NCBI RefSeq assembly: GCF_030052815.1
Contig: NC_079509.1
Span: 44,572,750 to 44,636,749, forward strand
Direction of reading: 5' to 3'
Length of the DNA: 64,000 nucleotides
From: Hevea brasiliensis
Taxonomy: Eukaryota > Streptophyta > Magnoliopsida > Malpighiales > Euphorbiaceae
The notes below the pieces were generated by a model, which saw only the letters and a program-made list of their open reading frames with translations, searched no databases and was not told where the DNA came from. The translations under genes and the position numbers were made by a program. This document shows positions 22,854 through 34,806 of the stretch, in pieces; position 1 is the first letter of the stretch, and each line of letters starts with the position of its first letter.

Positions 22854-22858
22854 GTCAA
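22854..22858 (+). repeat. Target-site duplication of G1, right copy (GTCAA)
   Basis: Five bases directly after the GGGGATGTTACA terminus of G1, matching GTTAA on the left at four of five positions. Confidence 0.75.
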
Positions 22859-22939
22859 CCTCTACTTTCAGCCCCAATCTCTCTAATAGGGTAGTATCCA
22901 TATACTTTTTAGATGAAATCTTACGATTATTGAGCCTAG
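22854..22939 (-). pseudogene. A1 ORF-1-type gene, upstream fragment separated by G1
   Basis: An 86-bp fragment that reads on the - strand as an open frame ending in LLERLGLKVEV, a typical lead-in to the IGW motif of this family. After removal of G1 and one copy of its 5-bp target duplication, this frame runs directly into the frame starting at 11226 without a shift, which is strong evidence that both pieces were one gene. The copia LTR C3 cuts it at 22940. Confidence 0.6.
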
Positions 22940-23399
22940 TGAAGGAGTGGAAGCATGAAAAACATAAGATTAGATCATTGAATTCAAAAATTTTTCATCT
23001 AGGATCACATGCATCATGCAAGATTCATTTTTATCTATTTGATTTCAATGATAAACGGCATATTAAAACTCTTTTAATATGTTTTTGGATCTATATTTGC
23101 CATTTAAGATTTTAAAATTAATAAATTAATTCATTAGAACCCTAGATTAGATCAAAAACAAGTGCACTAACCTTTTTGATGCATTACAGTGTGTTAGGCA
23201 CCTTTGGGATGTGCCTAGGATGCCAGATGTTATCCCTCTAGCTTGTCCACACCAAGATCACCATTGGCAACCCCTTGAATAACTTTTAAAGTTTTTCCAA
23301 TCAATTAGAAAATCAGGTTTTGCCTTTTAAGAGATTACAAATGTAAACAGGACACTAAAAATTATTTCTAGTATTTTTAATTCAAGAGATTGTTGGCAA
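22940..23399 (-). repeat. C3 left LTR, outer piece
   Basis: Begins TGAAGGAGTGGAAGCATGAAAAAC, the terminus of this copia family on the + strand (compare 57801), and runs through TTGTCCACAC and AAGAGATTACA to GGCAA, where C2 is inserted. Confidence 0.88.
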
Positions 23400-25510
23400 T
23401 ATTAGTAGTATTCCCTAGAGCATATCATTTAGTATGTATCTTGTACATATTTTTATTAATAAAAGGCACTTTTACTTTTTCGTTTACATAATATATTTAT
23501 GTGTAATAGAAATGGTCCATTGATATTTTGTTAGAAATTCTATTCTTAAGTTGTTAAGAATATGAGTGATAGTATTTCTAGTACAAAGTATCATAAATAG
23601 GTTCACAATCGAGGATACTTCATAATAAGGACATGACTTATCCCAAAAGATTATATTCATATTTGTTCCCAAGTTATTTATATAAGATATAAATAAGATG
23701 GAATGGTGAGTCTCATGCCATATAACAAACATGATAGGCACTTATACATGATAAGTAGGCCGAACTAGTGACACTTATGACAAGCACATGGAGTTTACTC
23801 TTGTTAATGCATTGTTATAAATCATATCAGTGCATATAATCTTTAGACCTGAGATAGCACAGTTATCTTGTATATAGGTGGTTTGAGTTTGATACTGCTT
23901 TCAAACTTGTACTGTGTATAGGTATATGGGCATGTGTTGGCTCTTACTAGTTATATATGGAGGTAGGTGTTGATCAAGATGGAATCTGTTCCTCTAAGTA
24001 AATAGGAATAAAATCCTATGTTTATTTAATTATTCTTGATATTTCAAGTTCCTAGCCAGGGCAGATAGATTTATTCAGAAAAGAGTTTCTGATGAGAAAA
24101 TCTTTTAATCAAGAACTAGAATTAAAGAGCATAATATTCATAGCAAATGGGGTTTGACATAAACCATGACTCCAGCTTGAGTTGGGATTTTATAATAGAG
24201 AGATTCTAGTGCATGGTAACCTATGATAATAGGTTCATTTAAGGTAAACCTTATTACTAATTGGGTGGCCATGGCATGCTATGCTAGGTGTTAACCATGG
24301 TCTATGAGGTGCATAAAATGATTTAAAGAAATCATTTATGGTATGAAAGAGTTCTGATGATATTAAGAGTTGATATTATATCTCATTGCCAATTAGTGAT
24401 GAGCCTAGTAAGTCACACACATGCACAAGTTATCACCTAATTAAATATGATTTAATTAATTAATTAATTAAAGAGTTTAATTGATTAATTAAATAGATTA
24501 GGTTTGCAATTAGATTGCAAAGTCCCTAGCATAACTTAAAACCAAATCTAGGTTATTGGATGTATAGTATAAGTTAAATTTATATTTAAAGTGTTTAAAT
24601 ATGAATTTAATTAATGAGAAATTAATTAAAAAATATTAATTAATTGATTTATATTTGATATAAATTGATTAGAAGAAGAGAAATAATTATTTTGGGTTGA
24701 GAACTCAAAATTAAGACACAGGGGCATTTTGGTCATTTCACAGGGTGACATTTGGCACCATGAGATGGTGACACATGGCAGTACACATAAGCTTCCAAAT
24801 GTTTTTTAATCATGTAAGATGATTAAAGTTAAGATTAAATATAGGTTTGACACTTGGCACAATGTGATTGGGTCAATTAAACCTAGAACCAATTAGAGGG
24901 TGACATGTGGCAAGAGTTTAATGTGTTGACCTAGCTATATAAGTGTTGTTATGAAAAGAAAACAATACAACCAGTAGCTGCTCCTCTTTATGCCGCCACC
25001 CAAAGGCTCCTCTCCCTCTCTTCTTCTTCATCCCTTATCAATTTTAAGAGATTAGCAAACAATCTCTTGAATTAAAAATATTAGAAATTGTTTCTAGTGT
25101 CCTGTTTACATCTTTAATCTCTTAAAAGGCAAAACTTGATTTTCTAATTAGTAGAAAAAGCTTTAGAAGCTGGTCAAGGGCTGCCATAGGTGTTTTTGTT
25201 GTGGACAAGCTAGAGGGACAACATCTAGTGTCCTGAAGACGCATCCGAAAGGCACAAATACACTGCAGTGGATCAAGAGGTTAGTGTATTTGTTCTTGAT
25301 CTAATCTAGGGATCTAAAATTAATCTGATTAATTTTAAAATCTTAAATGGCAAATACAGATCCCAAAAAAATATTAAAAGTGTTTTAATATGTTGTTTAT
25401 CATTGAAATCAAATAGATAAAAATAAATCTTGCATGATGCATGTGACCCTAGGTGAAAAATTTTGAATTCAATGGTATAAACTTGTGTTTTTCACGCTTC
25501 CGTTCCTTCA
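23400..25510 (+). repeat. C2 5' LTR (2111 bp)
   Basis: Starts TATTAGTAGTATTCCC (family consensus TGTTAGTAGTATGCCC) and ends CGCTTCCGTTCCTTCA, directly before the primer site. Promoter candidate TATATAAG lies at 24936-24943. It contains GGGGCATTTTGGTCATTT at 24721-24738. An antisense open frame (23484-23741) recurs in all LTR copies. Confidence 0.92.
24936..24943 (+). promoter_or_regulatory. TATA box of the C2 5' LTR
   Basis: TATATAAG, about 570 bp before the LTR end, in a block conserved among all copia LTRs here (36343-36350 in the 3' LTR; TATTTAAG in C1). The transcript would start about 30 bp downstream, before the AAGGCTCCTCTCCCTCTC region. Confidence 0.55.
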
Positions 25511-25512
25511 AT

Positions 25513-25525
25513 TGGTATTAGAGCC
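25513..25525 (+). other. C2 primer-binding site
   Basis: TGGTATTAGAGCC two bases after the LTR end; one mismatch to the initiator tRNA-Met complement TGGTATCAGAGCC, which is intact in C1. Confidence 0.85.
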
Positions 25526-27473
25526 ACTATATTTGTCATTTAAATTGTTTATTATATGATTTAATTGTGTGCTTTGATCATGAGATGATTTATCCGTTGC
25601 TGGTTGCAATGGATGTGTGGCGGCATGCTTGAAGAAGACCAATATGGTGCACAAGGTTTGTGTCTTCATGGGTGGTGCAAGGTTTGGCTTTTTAATTCTG
25701 CAATTGTTGTATGATATAAGACCTATCCTATGACTAATTAAAGTGTTTAATTAGTAGTTTTAATAACACAATTAAATTTTGATTCAAATCAGAATTTTAA
25801 AAATTGTTTGAATGTGATTCAAATCTGAATTTTAAAAGTTATTTGAATGTGATTCAAATCTGAATTTTTAAAGTTGTTTGAATCATATTCAAATCTGAAT
25901 TTTTAAGGTTGTTTGAATAATATTCAGATATGAATTTTTAAAAAATTGTTTGAATGTGATTCAAATTTGATTTTTTAAAAATTGCTTGAATGTGATTCAA
26001 ATCTGAATTTTAAGGTTGTTTGAATGTGATTCAAATATGAATTTTTAAAGTTGTTTGAATCATATTCAAGTTTGAATTTTTAAGGTTATTTGAATAATAT
26101 TCAAATCTGAATTTTTAAAAAATTATTTGAATGTGATTCAAATCTAATTTTTGAAAAATTGTTTGAATGTGATTCAAATCTAAATTTTAAGGTTGTTTAA
26201 ATGTGATTCAAATATGATTTTTTAAATTTATTTGAATGAGATTCAAATCTGAAATTTTAAATTTATTTGAATCATATTCAAATCTGGTTTTTTAAGTTGA
26301 ATATGAGATATTCAATTTAACTTAATTATGTATGTTTTATTTAATTGTTAAATAGTGATATGCATGATGGATGATCATGGACTATAAAAGACCAATGTGA
26401 TTGGATTTATTTCTTTTATGTTTCTTTGGAATTGTAAATTAATTAATTTATTTTAATTTATTTTAGGCATGTATTATTAAGGTTGTAGTAATTTTGTGTT
26501 GTAATTTCATTTATTTCAGTTCTTGTAAATTCGCCTTGGTATGCCAAGAATTACTTTACAATATTGGATTGCAAGAAGTTCAAGGAGGTCAAGAGCATTG
26601 GTGGGACCAGTGGGACGAATTCAAGATCAAGTGTTGATTATGTACTCCTTCAGCAACTCTTGAAAAATGAATGAATGAAATGCACCTAGGAATGCCTTGA
26701 TTCAATTCTTGGTGGCTCAAAATTGAATCTCTTAGAAAGTCCATGATCATACCATATTTACTGCTGATCCATGAATGAATGAGATGTATGGAAATGTATG
26801 CAATTATATGATATATGCATACTAAATGGATAATGTGCAAAGTGAGACCTTAATAGTAATTAGGATGACCATAAAATCTTCCAAACAAATGATTAAGTTG
26901 GAAATGCTATAATTAAAGTAATTATAACATGGGCCCTCCATTGGAACAATTATTTTAAGAAATTTTAAATAGTTGCATAAGATGCAATTAATTTACAAGA
27001 TTTTCTTAAGAATAATTGTTAAGCATGAGATATTATAAATATGTAAATGGTTTGGTGGCCAATATTGGATGTACCTGAGGACATTAAAATTATTTGCATA
27101 ATTACTGGCTCAATGGGATCAACTTAACTAATGCAAGATAAGTCAATATGGATGTACTTGAGATTTTGAGCATTAGGGGCTAGGTAAAGGATTGAACCTC
27201 ACATGAGATGTGATGGGCAAGGAGTTGCTCACTTATAGTTTATTGTAATTCTAATAATATATGTACCTGAGGATGATCAATAGAATTATAAGAATTCAAT
27301 CACCTACTAGAAATCTATCCAACTAGGATTTCCATTTTTTACTTTGGAAGTGTAGGATTTGCTAAGTTAGTGGGAGGACCAATTTGATTAAAAGACCATA
27401 ATCATGTTGGTTAATTACATGATACATTTATTAATTAATCTGATTATTTTTCGCAGTTAATTTTCTGATAAAA
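25526..27473 (+). other. C2 5' untranslated leader
   Basis: Nearly 2 kb without sense coding. It includes the repeat array at 25780-26290 and blocks shared with C1, C3, C4 and C5 such as CTTGGTATGCCAAG (26535), TGAATGAATGAAATGCACCTAGG (26670) and GGTACATC-type repeats around 27080-27280. Leaders of this length before gag are usual for Angela-type elements. Confidence 0.75.
25780..26290 (+). repeat. Leader array of about 15 imperfect hairpin units
   Basis: Units of roughly 35 bp, each centred on TTTGAATGTGATTCAAA (7-bp perfect stem, 3-nt loop), with CATATTCAAA and ATATTCAAA variants, separated by TTTTTAAAR spacers. The same array recurs in C3 (40205-40510) and C1 (57190-57530) with fewer units. 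Confidence 0.8.
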
Positions 27474-28382
27474 ATGAGCACAGAACAACCACCACTATCC
27501 AATATCCTTGCAACCATACTTGATCGCAACAGGTTGACAGGACCTAGTCTATCTTATTGGCTAAGAAATTTGAAACTTATCCTTAACCTTGAACATATAG
27601 GATATGTTCTAGACTCAAATGTTCCTGGTCCCTTACCTCCAGAGGCCACTCAAGAGGAACATAAAACTTTGGACAAATGGAAGGAGCATGATATGAGAGC
27701 TAAGTGTTACATGCTTGCTTCCATGAGTAATGAGTTACAAAAGCAGCATGAGAACATGCAGAGTGCGATTGAGATCCTCCTTCACCTACAAGAGTTGTAT
27801 GGTGAGCATAGCAGGAATGCTAGTTATGAGATATCTAGACAGTTGTTCCGCATGAGGATGACTAAGGGACAGAATATTGGAGATCATGTCCACAAGATGA
27901 TTTAGCTGATTGAGCAGCTGGAACATCTTGACTTCAACATGGATTTCCAACTACAGACGGATTTGATCCTTCAGTCCCTTCCTGAGTCATTTGGGAATTT
28001 TGTGACAAATTTCCATATGACTAAACAGGAATGCACCTTGGCTGGTTTACTCAACATGCTAGTTATTGCCCAAACGAATATGCCGGGCAATAAAGGAAAA
28101 GAGGTAGCTTTGATTGCATCTTCTTCTACTGGAAAGTCCAACAAGAAAAAGGGCAATAAGAAAAAAAAACCTCAGATTCCTATTCCTTCCAAGAAAATAG
28201 CTAAACAGAAAGGGAAGACTAAAGCTGATGGAGGTAAAGGAAAGTGTTTCCATTGCCAGAAGGATGGGCACTGGAAAAGGAACTGCCCAAAGTATCTTGC
28301 TTCTCTGAAGGACAAGAAGGATACACCTTCGGAAGGTATGTTCATATCTTGTTATTTAGATTCTGATGATACTCATAGTTAA
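27474..28382 (+). pseudogene. C2 gag
   Basis: The ATG at 27474 (MSTEQPPLSN) starts a UBN2-type copia gag: RLTGPSLSYWLRNLKLILNL, KWKEHDMRAKCYMLASM, LLHLQELYGEHSRNA, then a TAG at 27903-27905 in HKMI-stop-LIEQ, after which the same frame continues with LQTDLILQSLPESFGNF, TKQECTLAGLLNMLVIAQ, a Lys-rich basic stretch and a complete zinc knuckle CFHCQKDGHWKRNC. It ends at a stop at 28380 just before the protease, also in frame, so gag and pol were one polyprotein. Confidence 0.93.
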
Positions 28383-29745
28383 TCTATAGCTTGGGTTTTA
28401 TATACTGGTGCCAGTTCTCACATTTCTAATGATATGCAGGAACTAGCAATTAGCAGCTTGCATTCTCGAGATTTTAGACTCCGGATTGGCAATGGCTCAA
28501 CTGTTAAAGCTTTAGCCATAGGATCTAAATCTTTTTATATGTCTAGACATGTTTTGTGTTTGGATAATATTTTATATGTACCTGATGCTTGTAAGAACAT
28601 CATTTCTATATCTAGTTTGACTAGAAATGGCTATGAATTTCAGTTCACAGATGATGTTTGTAATATTTATTTTGGAAATAAATATGTTAGTTCGGGTTAT
28701 ATGAATGATGTTAGTTCGGGTTATATGAATGATGGTCTTTATTATTTGGATAATAATGACAAACACAAAATGAATGTAAGTGATCTAATTCAATGCAATT
28801 CCATGGTGAAAACCAACTCAAGTTCAAAATATATTTGGCACTTAAAGTTATGTCATGTTGTAGAAGATAGGATTGCAAAACTGGAGAAAATGGGGATTCT
28901 ATCCTCATTGGGCTCTTAGCTTACTCCAACTTATGAATCTTGCCTTCAGCACAAAATAACTAGATCACCCTTTGTTGGACAAGGGCTAAGGGCTGAAAAT
29001 ATTTTAGAGCTAATACATAGTGATGTATGTGGTCCACTTAAGGAAATGGCTATAGGCGGTTTTCATTACTTTATTACCTTTACTGATGATAAATTAAGGT
29101 TTGGGTATTTGTATTTGATGAAATACAAACATGAATCCTTTGAAAAGTTTAAAGATTTTAAATCTGAAGTAGAAAATCAAACAGGAAAGAGTATTAAAGC
29201 TCTTTGATCAGATCGTGGAGGTGAATATTTGAGTACTGAATTTGATGAATACTCGAGAGAGCAGGGCATTGTTTCCCAGCTGACTCCTCCAGGAACACCA
29301 CAACTGAATGGTGTATCTGAAAGGAGAAATCATATCCTATTGGATATGGTATGTAATATGATGAGCTATACTGATATGCCAATCTCCTTTTGGGAATTAG
29401 CATTAGAATCAGCTTTGTATATTCTGAATATGATTTCATCAAAATCAGTTTCTTCCACACCTTATGAGATATGGCATGGAAGAAAAACAAGTCTTAAGCA
29501 TGTTAAGATTTGGGGTTGTCTAGCTTATATCAAAAAGCTGAACATTGATAAATTGGAAACCAGATCAGAAAAAAGGTCGATTTGTTGGATATCCAAAAGA
29601 TAGTTTTGGATATTATTTTTATTTGCCTACTTCACAAAAGGTTATGATAAGTAGAGATGTCACATTTCTTGAACAACAGTTTGTTCAAGAAGGACGCAAA
29701 GAAAGCAAATAGAGTTGGAATTGGAGAATTCTGACCAACCAACAG
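28383..29745 (+). pseudogene. C2 protease and integrase
   Basis: After the gag stop the frame continues IAWVLYTGASSHIS: the copia protease motif normally D-S-G-A reads Y-T-G-A, so the catalytic Asp is lost. Next come VPDACKNIISIS, a 24-bp in-frame duplication (28686-28733), and the pre-integrase IWHLKLCH. A TAG lies near 28918. Integrase follows with HSDVCGP (Asp), a stop at KAL-stop-SDRGGEY (second Asp), and QLNGVSERRN (Glu), then a frameshift near 29570 after TRSEKR. Confidence 0.9.
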
Positions 29746-31273
29746 ATTAGATGGATATAGATCCATCTAGTCAACCTACACCTATTGATGAAACATCTAC
29801 AATTATTCCTCGTAGAACAACCAGGGTATCTCACCCACTAGTGAGATATGGTTTCCTTCATGAAGAAGAATAAGAGTTGTCTACTCATGAAGAAGTATAT
29901 CATGGAGATGATCCACTTACCTATTAAGAAGCTATATCAGATATAGACTCTTCAAAATGGATTAATGCTATGAAATCCGAAATTGATTCCATGTATAAGA
30001 ATCAAGTTTGGGATCTTGTTGACTCACCTGAAGGTATTGTACCTATAGGGAACAAATGGGTTTTCAAGAAGAAAATTGGTTCTGATGGAAAGGTAGAGAC
30101 TTATAAGGCAAGGCTATTAGTGAAAGGGTTTCGCCAAAGGCAAGGAATCGACTATGAGGAGACTTTCTCGTCTGTTGCCATGCTTAAATCAATTAGGATT
30201 CTATTAGCAATAGCTGCATACTATGATTATGAGATTTGGTAGATGGATGTCAAAACAACTTTTCTCAAAGGATACATTCAAGAAAACATTTTCATGGAAC
30301 AAGCTAGGGGTTTTGAATCCCAAGATGGTTTCAAGGTATGTAAGCTAAAGCGGTCCATTTATGGGTTGAAGCAAGCTTCAAGGAGTTGGTACATCCATTT
30401 TGATGAAGCCATTAAATCATTTAGTTTTATCAAAAATGAGGATGAGCCATGTGTATATAAGAAGATTAGTGACAGTGCTATCACTTTCCTTGTCTTATAT
30501 ATGGATGATATACCATTGATGGGTAATGACACAGGTATGTTGAAAACTGCAAAGGTATGGTTGTCAAATACATTCTCCATGAAAGACTTAGGGGAGGGAA
30601 CCTATATTCTTGGAATTCGCATCTATAGAGATAGAGTGAAAAGAATAATTGGTTTATCCTAAAGTCTATACTTGGAAAAGGTGTTAAAGAGGTTTAACAT
30701 GCTTGATTCCAAGAGAGGATTGTTACTAGTGAGACATGATATCCACCTTTCTAAAGAGATGTCTCCAAAAACACTTGAAGAAAGAGATAAAATGGCCAGG
30801 ATTCCATATGCTTCGGCTATTGGAAGTTTAATGTATGCAATGTTGTGTACTAGGCCGGATATCGCATATGCTATTAGTTTGACTAGCAGGTATCAATCCA
30901 ATCCAGGTTTAGAACACTAGATAGCTGTGAAGAATATCCTTAAGTACTTGAGAAGAACTAAGGATTTATTCTTGATCTATGGAGGTGGAGACTTGCAATT
31001 GGATGGTTATACTGATTCTGATTTCCAATCAGATATCGATGATAGAAAGTCTACCTCTGGATATGTGTTCATTTGTAATGGAGGTGCAGTCAGTTGGAAG
31101 AGTTTCAAACAGAGCATGACTGTAGATTCCACTACAGAGGCTGAGTATATTACTGCACCAGTTGCTGCAAAGGAAGCTGTTTGGATAAAGAAGTTCATCA
31201 CAGAACTTGCAGTAGTTCCTTCTATTGAGTCAGCAGTTTCACTACACTGTGACAACAATGGAGCAGTCATACA
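29746..31273 (+). pseudogene. C2 reverse transcriptase and RNase H, 5' part
   Basis: Starts MDIDPSSQ (29750) and has RTTRVSHP, stops near 29870 and 29926, then SSKWINAMKSEIDSMYKNQV, WVFKKKIGSDGKVETYKARL, the copia RT core (MDVKTTFLKG, KRSIYGLKQASRSW, catalytic VLYMDDIPLMG), and MARIPYASAIGSLMYAMLCT. RNase H has DGYTDSDF, STSGYVFICNGGAVSWKS, STTEAEYI and LHCDNNGAV, where the solo LTR cuts in. Further stops lie at 30240, 30660 and 30918, several in Trp or Gln contexts. Confidence 0.92.
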
Positions 31274-34200
31274 TGTGACACCCTTTACCTGTCTACAGTG
31301 TAGCCGAGCAAGATATGCCATACAGTGTGCCAGAGCACCATATCTTATTTCATTACAATTTACTCTTTCTTAATTTATTTATTTATTCATTTATTAGTCA
31401 CTAAGTGAAATTTATGTCATTTAATTTATTTATTGAAATTATGAATTAATTTAAGGTTCCGAAAATTTTACAGAAAATCTGGCAGAGTACCGGCTAAAAA
31501 TGGAGAAAACAGTTCTTCAGAACTTGTGAAAGAAAACACTTTTAATACGTTTTCAATCATTCCCAAACTCGATTTGTATCACATCAATTTACAATAATTT
31601 CTTAACAATTCCTCCATTTGTCATTCATTCATTCCACATCATCATCATGCTCAAATCATAAATAAATTCTCAGATGTTATTTATAATCACAAGTTACAAA
31701 TACATACATTAATACAAAATTATATTACATTTGTTTCAAATATACACGATAAAATAAGAGTTTAATTACAAAACTTATAAAAATTAAAAAATACAAAATG
31801 GGACCTAGTGTTCTACCAATGCACTGTAGCCTGTGAGGTGACATGGATACTATGCAGAACTGTGAACGGCCTTACCCAGTTTGTGGTCTACTGGGCTATC
31901 TGTCCAAATCTTTAGTACCTACGCTTTGCAAAAGCGACGCGCTAAGCATAAAGCTTAGTGGTGCCAATAATTCAAGAAAATATAATATGCAAAAAAAAAA
32001 AAAATAATTTCCTAGTTATTGTGTTCATAAGAAATGAATAATTACTAACTTATTGTTTACTCGAAGGCTAACTGCATTTTATGATGTTAACTTCTTCAAG
32101 CATTTTGTCAATTGTTTTTTTTATGATTTTGAGCTTCTTTATTTTATTGTAATCATTCTTGATATTTCATTTCCTTATTTTTAATAATAATCAATTCAAT
32201 TACAATTATACTTTTCCATGCCAAGTAACCTATACAAATTGACCGAACTGGATAAACGGGTAAACTAACATTGGGTACCAAGTACGTCGGGCCGTCACAC
32301 CATCGGTCACAATGTGTCTCCCGGTGTGCAAACATAATAGCTAATAAGCCATAAAAGCAATAAGACATAAAGCCAAGTATAACATCATAATCAGTATAGC
32401 CATAGGCTATCACATCACAGAATGACAATGAAGCCATACATCATACGCAGTACTGCTATCAGAACCCTATTGGCATGCCAACCTATCCAAACTAATATTG
32501 CTAGGTGTACTAGGGCATGTTATACTTTTAAACTTTACAATTCTTGAAATTTAAGTTTAGGTGTTACTATTCATTTCATTAGTCAACTAAATTGTTAACT
32601 TTTGCATAGACAATAGGTATATTGGTTCTAATACTCCCAACATACTATATTTTGCATTCTAAAATTGTTGGTATTGGTTACCAATACCATTTCTAACCTT
32701 AGTGTTAGTTATTCAAAATTTTCAGATTTCAAGCCTCATATTTACTGTTCCATTGGCCATTTGTACAGTAGGAATTTGGCAAAATTGTCTTCATAAAAGT
32801 TGTTCCTTATTTTGTCTAGTTACATTCCCTTTTTTGAATCACTCCATTTGGAGTTTTGTAGCTCAAGTTATGGCCTAAACACCATAACTGGCCGGATTAG
32901 ACAGAATCCAAAATTTTGGGCAAAACTGGTTCTGCCAGATTTGGTAACCTAAGTTTGGTTGGCAATTTGACTAGGTTATGGTTAGAATTTGGATTTTTGT
33001 TCCTCATGAAAGTTGTAGTTCTATGTCTCAGATTTCTGTTGGGAAAATTTTAGGTCAATTGGACCTTTCTACACTGAGTTATGACCAAATGAATAAACAC
33101 TGTTCATTTAGTCATTTTGCCTAAGCAGAATGCAGGTCACCCGGATTAGGGAAATTTTTAGGCCAACTTGGTTTGGTTTTCTAAGCAGGTTTTCTTCACC
33201 AAGTGGTGCCATTATGTGTCTAGTTTCATGTCCAATTGGCCTTGCACCGATTAAACCTCTACAACTCCATTTATTACTGCCCAAACCTGCTGGACTCATG
33301 CTCAGTCCTGCAGGTCAGCCAAGGCAGCTCACCCATACACAAATGCCAAGCCTCAACTCACTTCATTTCCTCATTATACATATTCAAATGGTCACTAATT
33401 GACCATTACAAGGCTAATAAGCCATCACATGAGGAAATCCTAGAATTGTTCAAGTGTCCATTTTTTTTTCATTTCATACATGCACAATTCTTGCATTTTT
33501 TTTACTTAATTATGTTCAATCCCTCATCCACTACCAAAGGCTGCTCATAACCATTTTTCTACCAAGCAAAATCATCAAACCCTAGCTAACCCTAGCTTCC
33601 AAATTTTGTAAGGTGCACACACACACTTTGTTTTATTTTCTTATATTTCCTACACAATTCATGCCATTGAACATTAATTAAAATAAATGGAATAAGAATT
33701 GGACACTAACCTTGTTGGAGATGAATTTCAAGCTAACTAAACTTGCTTTTTCCTTCCTCTTTTGGCTGCCTAGAGGATGTTCAAGTTACAAGATAAATTT
33801 TTTTGTGAAGCTATGTAGTGGTTTTAAGGTGAGATGAGGTGAGGTTGGGAGCTTTGGTGAGCTTTCATGGTGGAATGGGTATGGAGGAGAGGGAAACGGC
33901 TGAAATGGTTTGGGAAGAAGAAACAAATTGCTTTTGTTAATTTTTACCTCATTTTACCTCTTTTTAATTAGTTTTTAATAGCTTGTTCAAATGTGATTGG
34001 TGAGAGCACTTTTAATGACATCATATGATGTCATAATTCCCTATTTCTTTAATTTTTCTTTCCTTTTCTTTTCTACTCATTTTTAATTTAATTTTTAGCA
34101 ATATTTATTCATATTTTATGTCGTAATAATTATTTAATTAACTGGACAAGTTAGCCAAAAATCATCTCTGAAGACGAAATGACCAAAATGCCCTCTATTT

Positions 34201-34576
34201 GGCTTAATAGACTAAAATTGTCTGTACCGATTGAAAAATTTTTCTAGGCATTTTCTTGGCATTCTAATGCCATAGAAACCTCAATGACTCTTCCCTGGAG
34301 TCCCAAAAATTATTTTATAAATTTTCTCCCAAGTTTAGGGCTTCTAGTTACAAGGACCGCAACTTCCCACTAGGTTATCCATCGCTAGGCACCAGCTCAT
34401 TTAACTTGGTTGTATTTTATTTCTAAAATTTTTTCTAAATTTTTCTTATTAATATTTGAGTTAATTATGGTTCCTCACTTTAGTTTAAATATTTTTCCAG
34501 ATGTTCTAGCTGTCCATACCGACACCGATCACCGGAACAGTAGAATGTATGGAATGGATACAGTGAGGGTGTTACA
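31274..34576 (-). mobile_element. Ty3/gypsy solo LTR in C2 RNase H (3303 bp)
   Basis: Bounded by TGTGACACCC and GGGTGTTACA with perfect ATACA duplications at 31269-31273 and 34577-34581. It contains no internal region, primer site or coding sequence. Related to the G1 LTR (start CTGTCTACAGTGTAGCCGAGCAAG, compare 11250; TTGGCATGCCAACCTATCC, compare 12260) but clearly diverged. A solo LTR forms when the two LTRs of a full element recombine and the interior is lost. It carries a run of A13 near 31992 and the paired palindromes at 31922-31958. Confidence 0.92.
31922..31958. promoter_or_regulatory. Paired palindromes in the solo LTR
   Basis: CGCTTTGC-AAAA-GCGACGCG (imperfect) at 31922-31941 and CTAAGC-ATAAA-GCTTAG at 31942-31958, in the same order and spacing as in G1, followed by TGGTGCC. 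Confidence 0.6.
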
Positions 34577-34792
34577 ATACAGGCTAAGGAACCAAGGTCT
34601 CACCAAAAATCCAAACACATAGAAAGGCGCTACCACATTATCAGAGAAATAGTTAGACGAGGCGATGTGGCCATGTAGAAAATAGCATCACCTGAAAATC
34701 CAGTTGATCCATTCGCTGAGCCTATGTCACAGACTCAGCTAGACCGACATCTTGAGAAGACGAGTCTAAAATATTGTAATGAATGGCTCTAG
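34577..34792 (+). pseudogene. C2 RNase H, 3' part after the solo LTR
   Basis: Resumes after the second ATACA duplication. With a few frame disturbances it reads the conserved copia C-terminus: the RYHIIRE, VDPFAEPM and HLEKTSLKYCNEWL motifs, ending at TAG 34790-34792. The fragment proves that the 31274-34576 segment is an insertion. Confidence 0.85.
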
Positions 34793-34794
34793 TG

Positions 34795-34806
34795 CTAGTG
34801 GGAGAT
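34795..34806 (+). other. C2 polypurine tract
   Basis: The AGTGGGAGAT-type tract directly before the 3' LTR start at 34807; the same tract occurs in C1 on the - strand at 52449-52458. Confidence 0.75.

Noticed and set aside
31980..32010. A13 run as a possible poly(A) tail of a retroposed gene or SINE
   Set aside because: Lies inside the solo LTR with no A/B boxes, no target duplication and no unrelated sequence before it.
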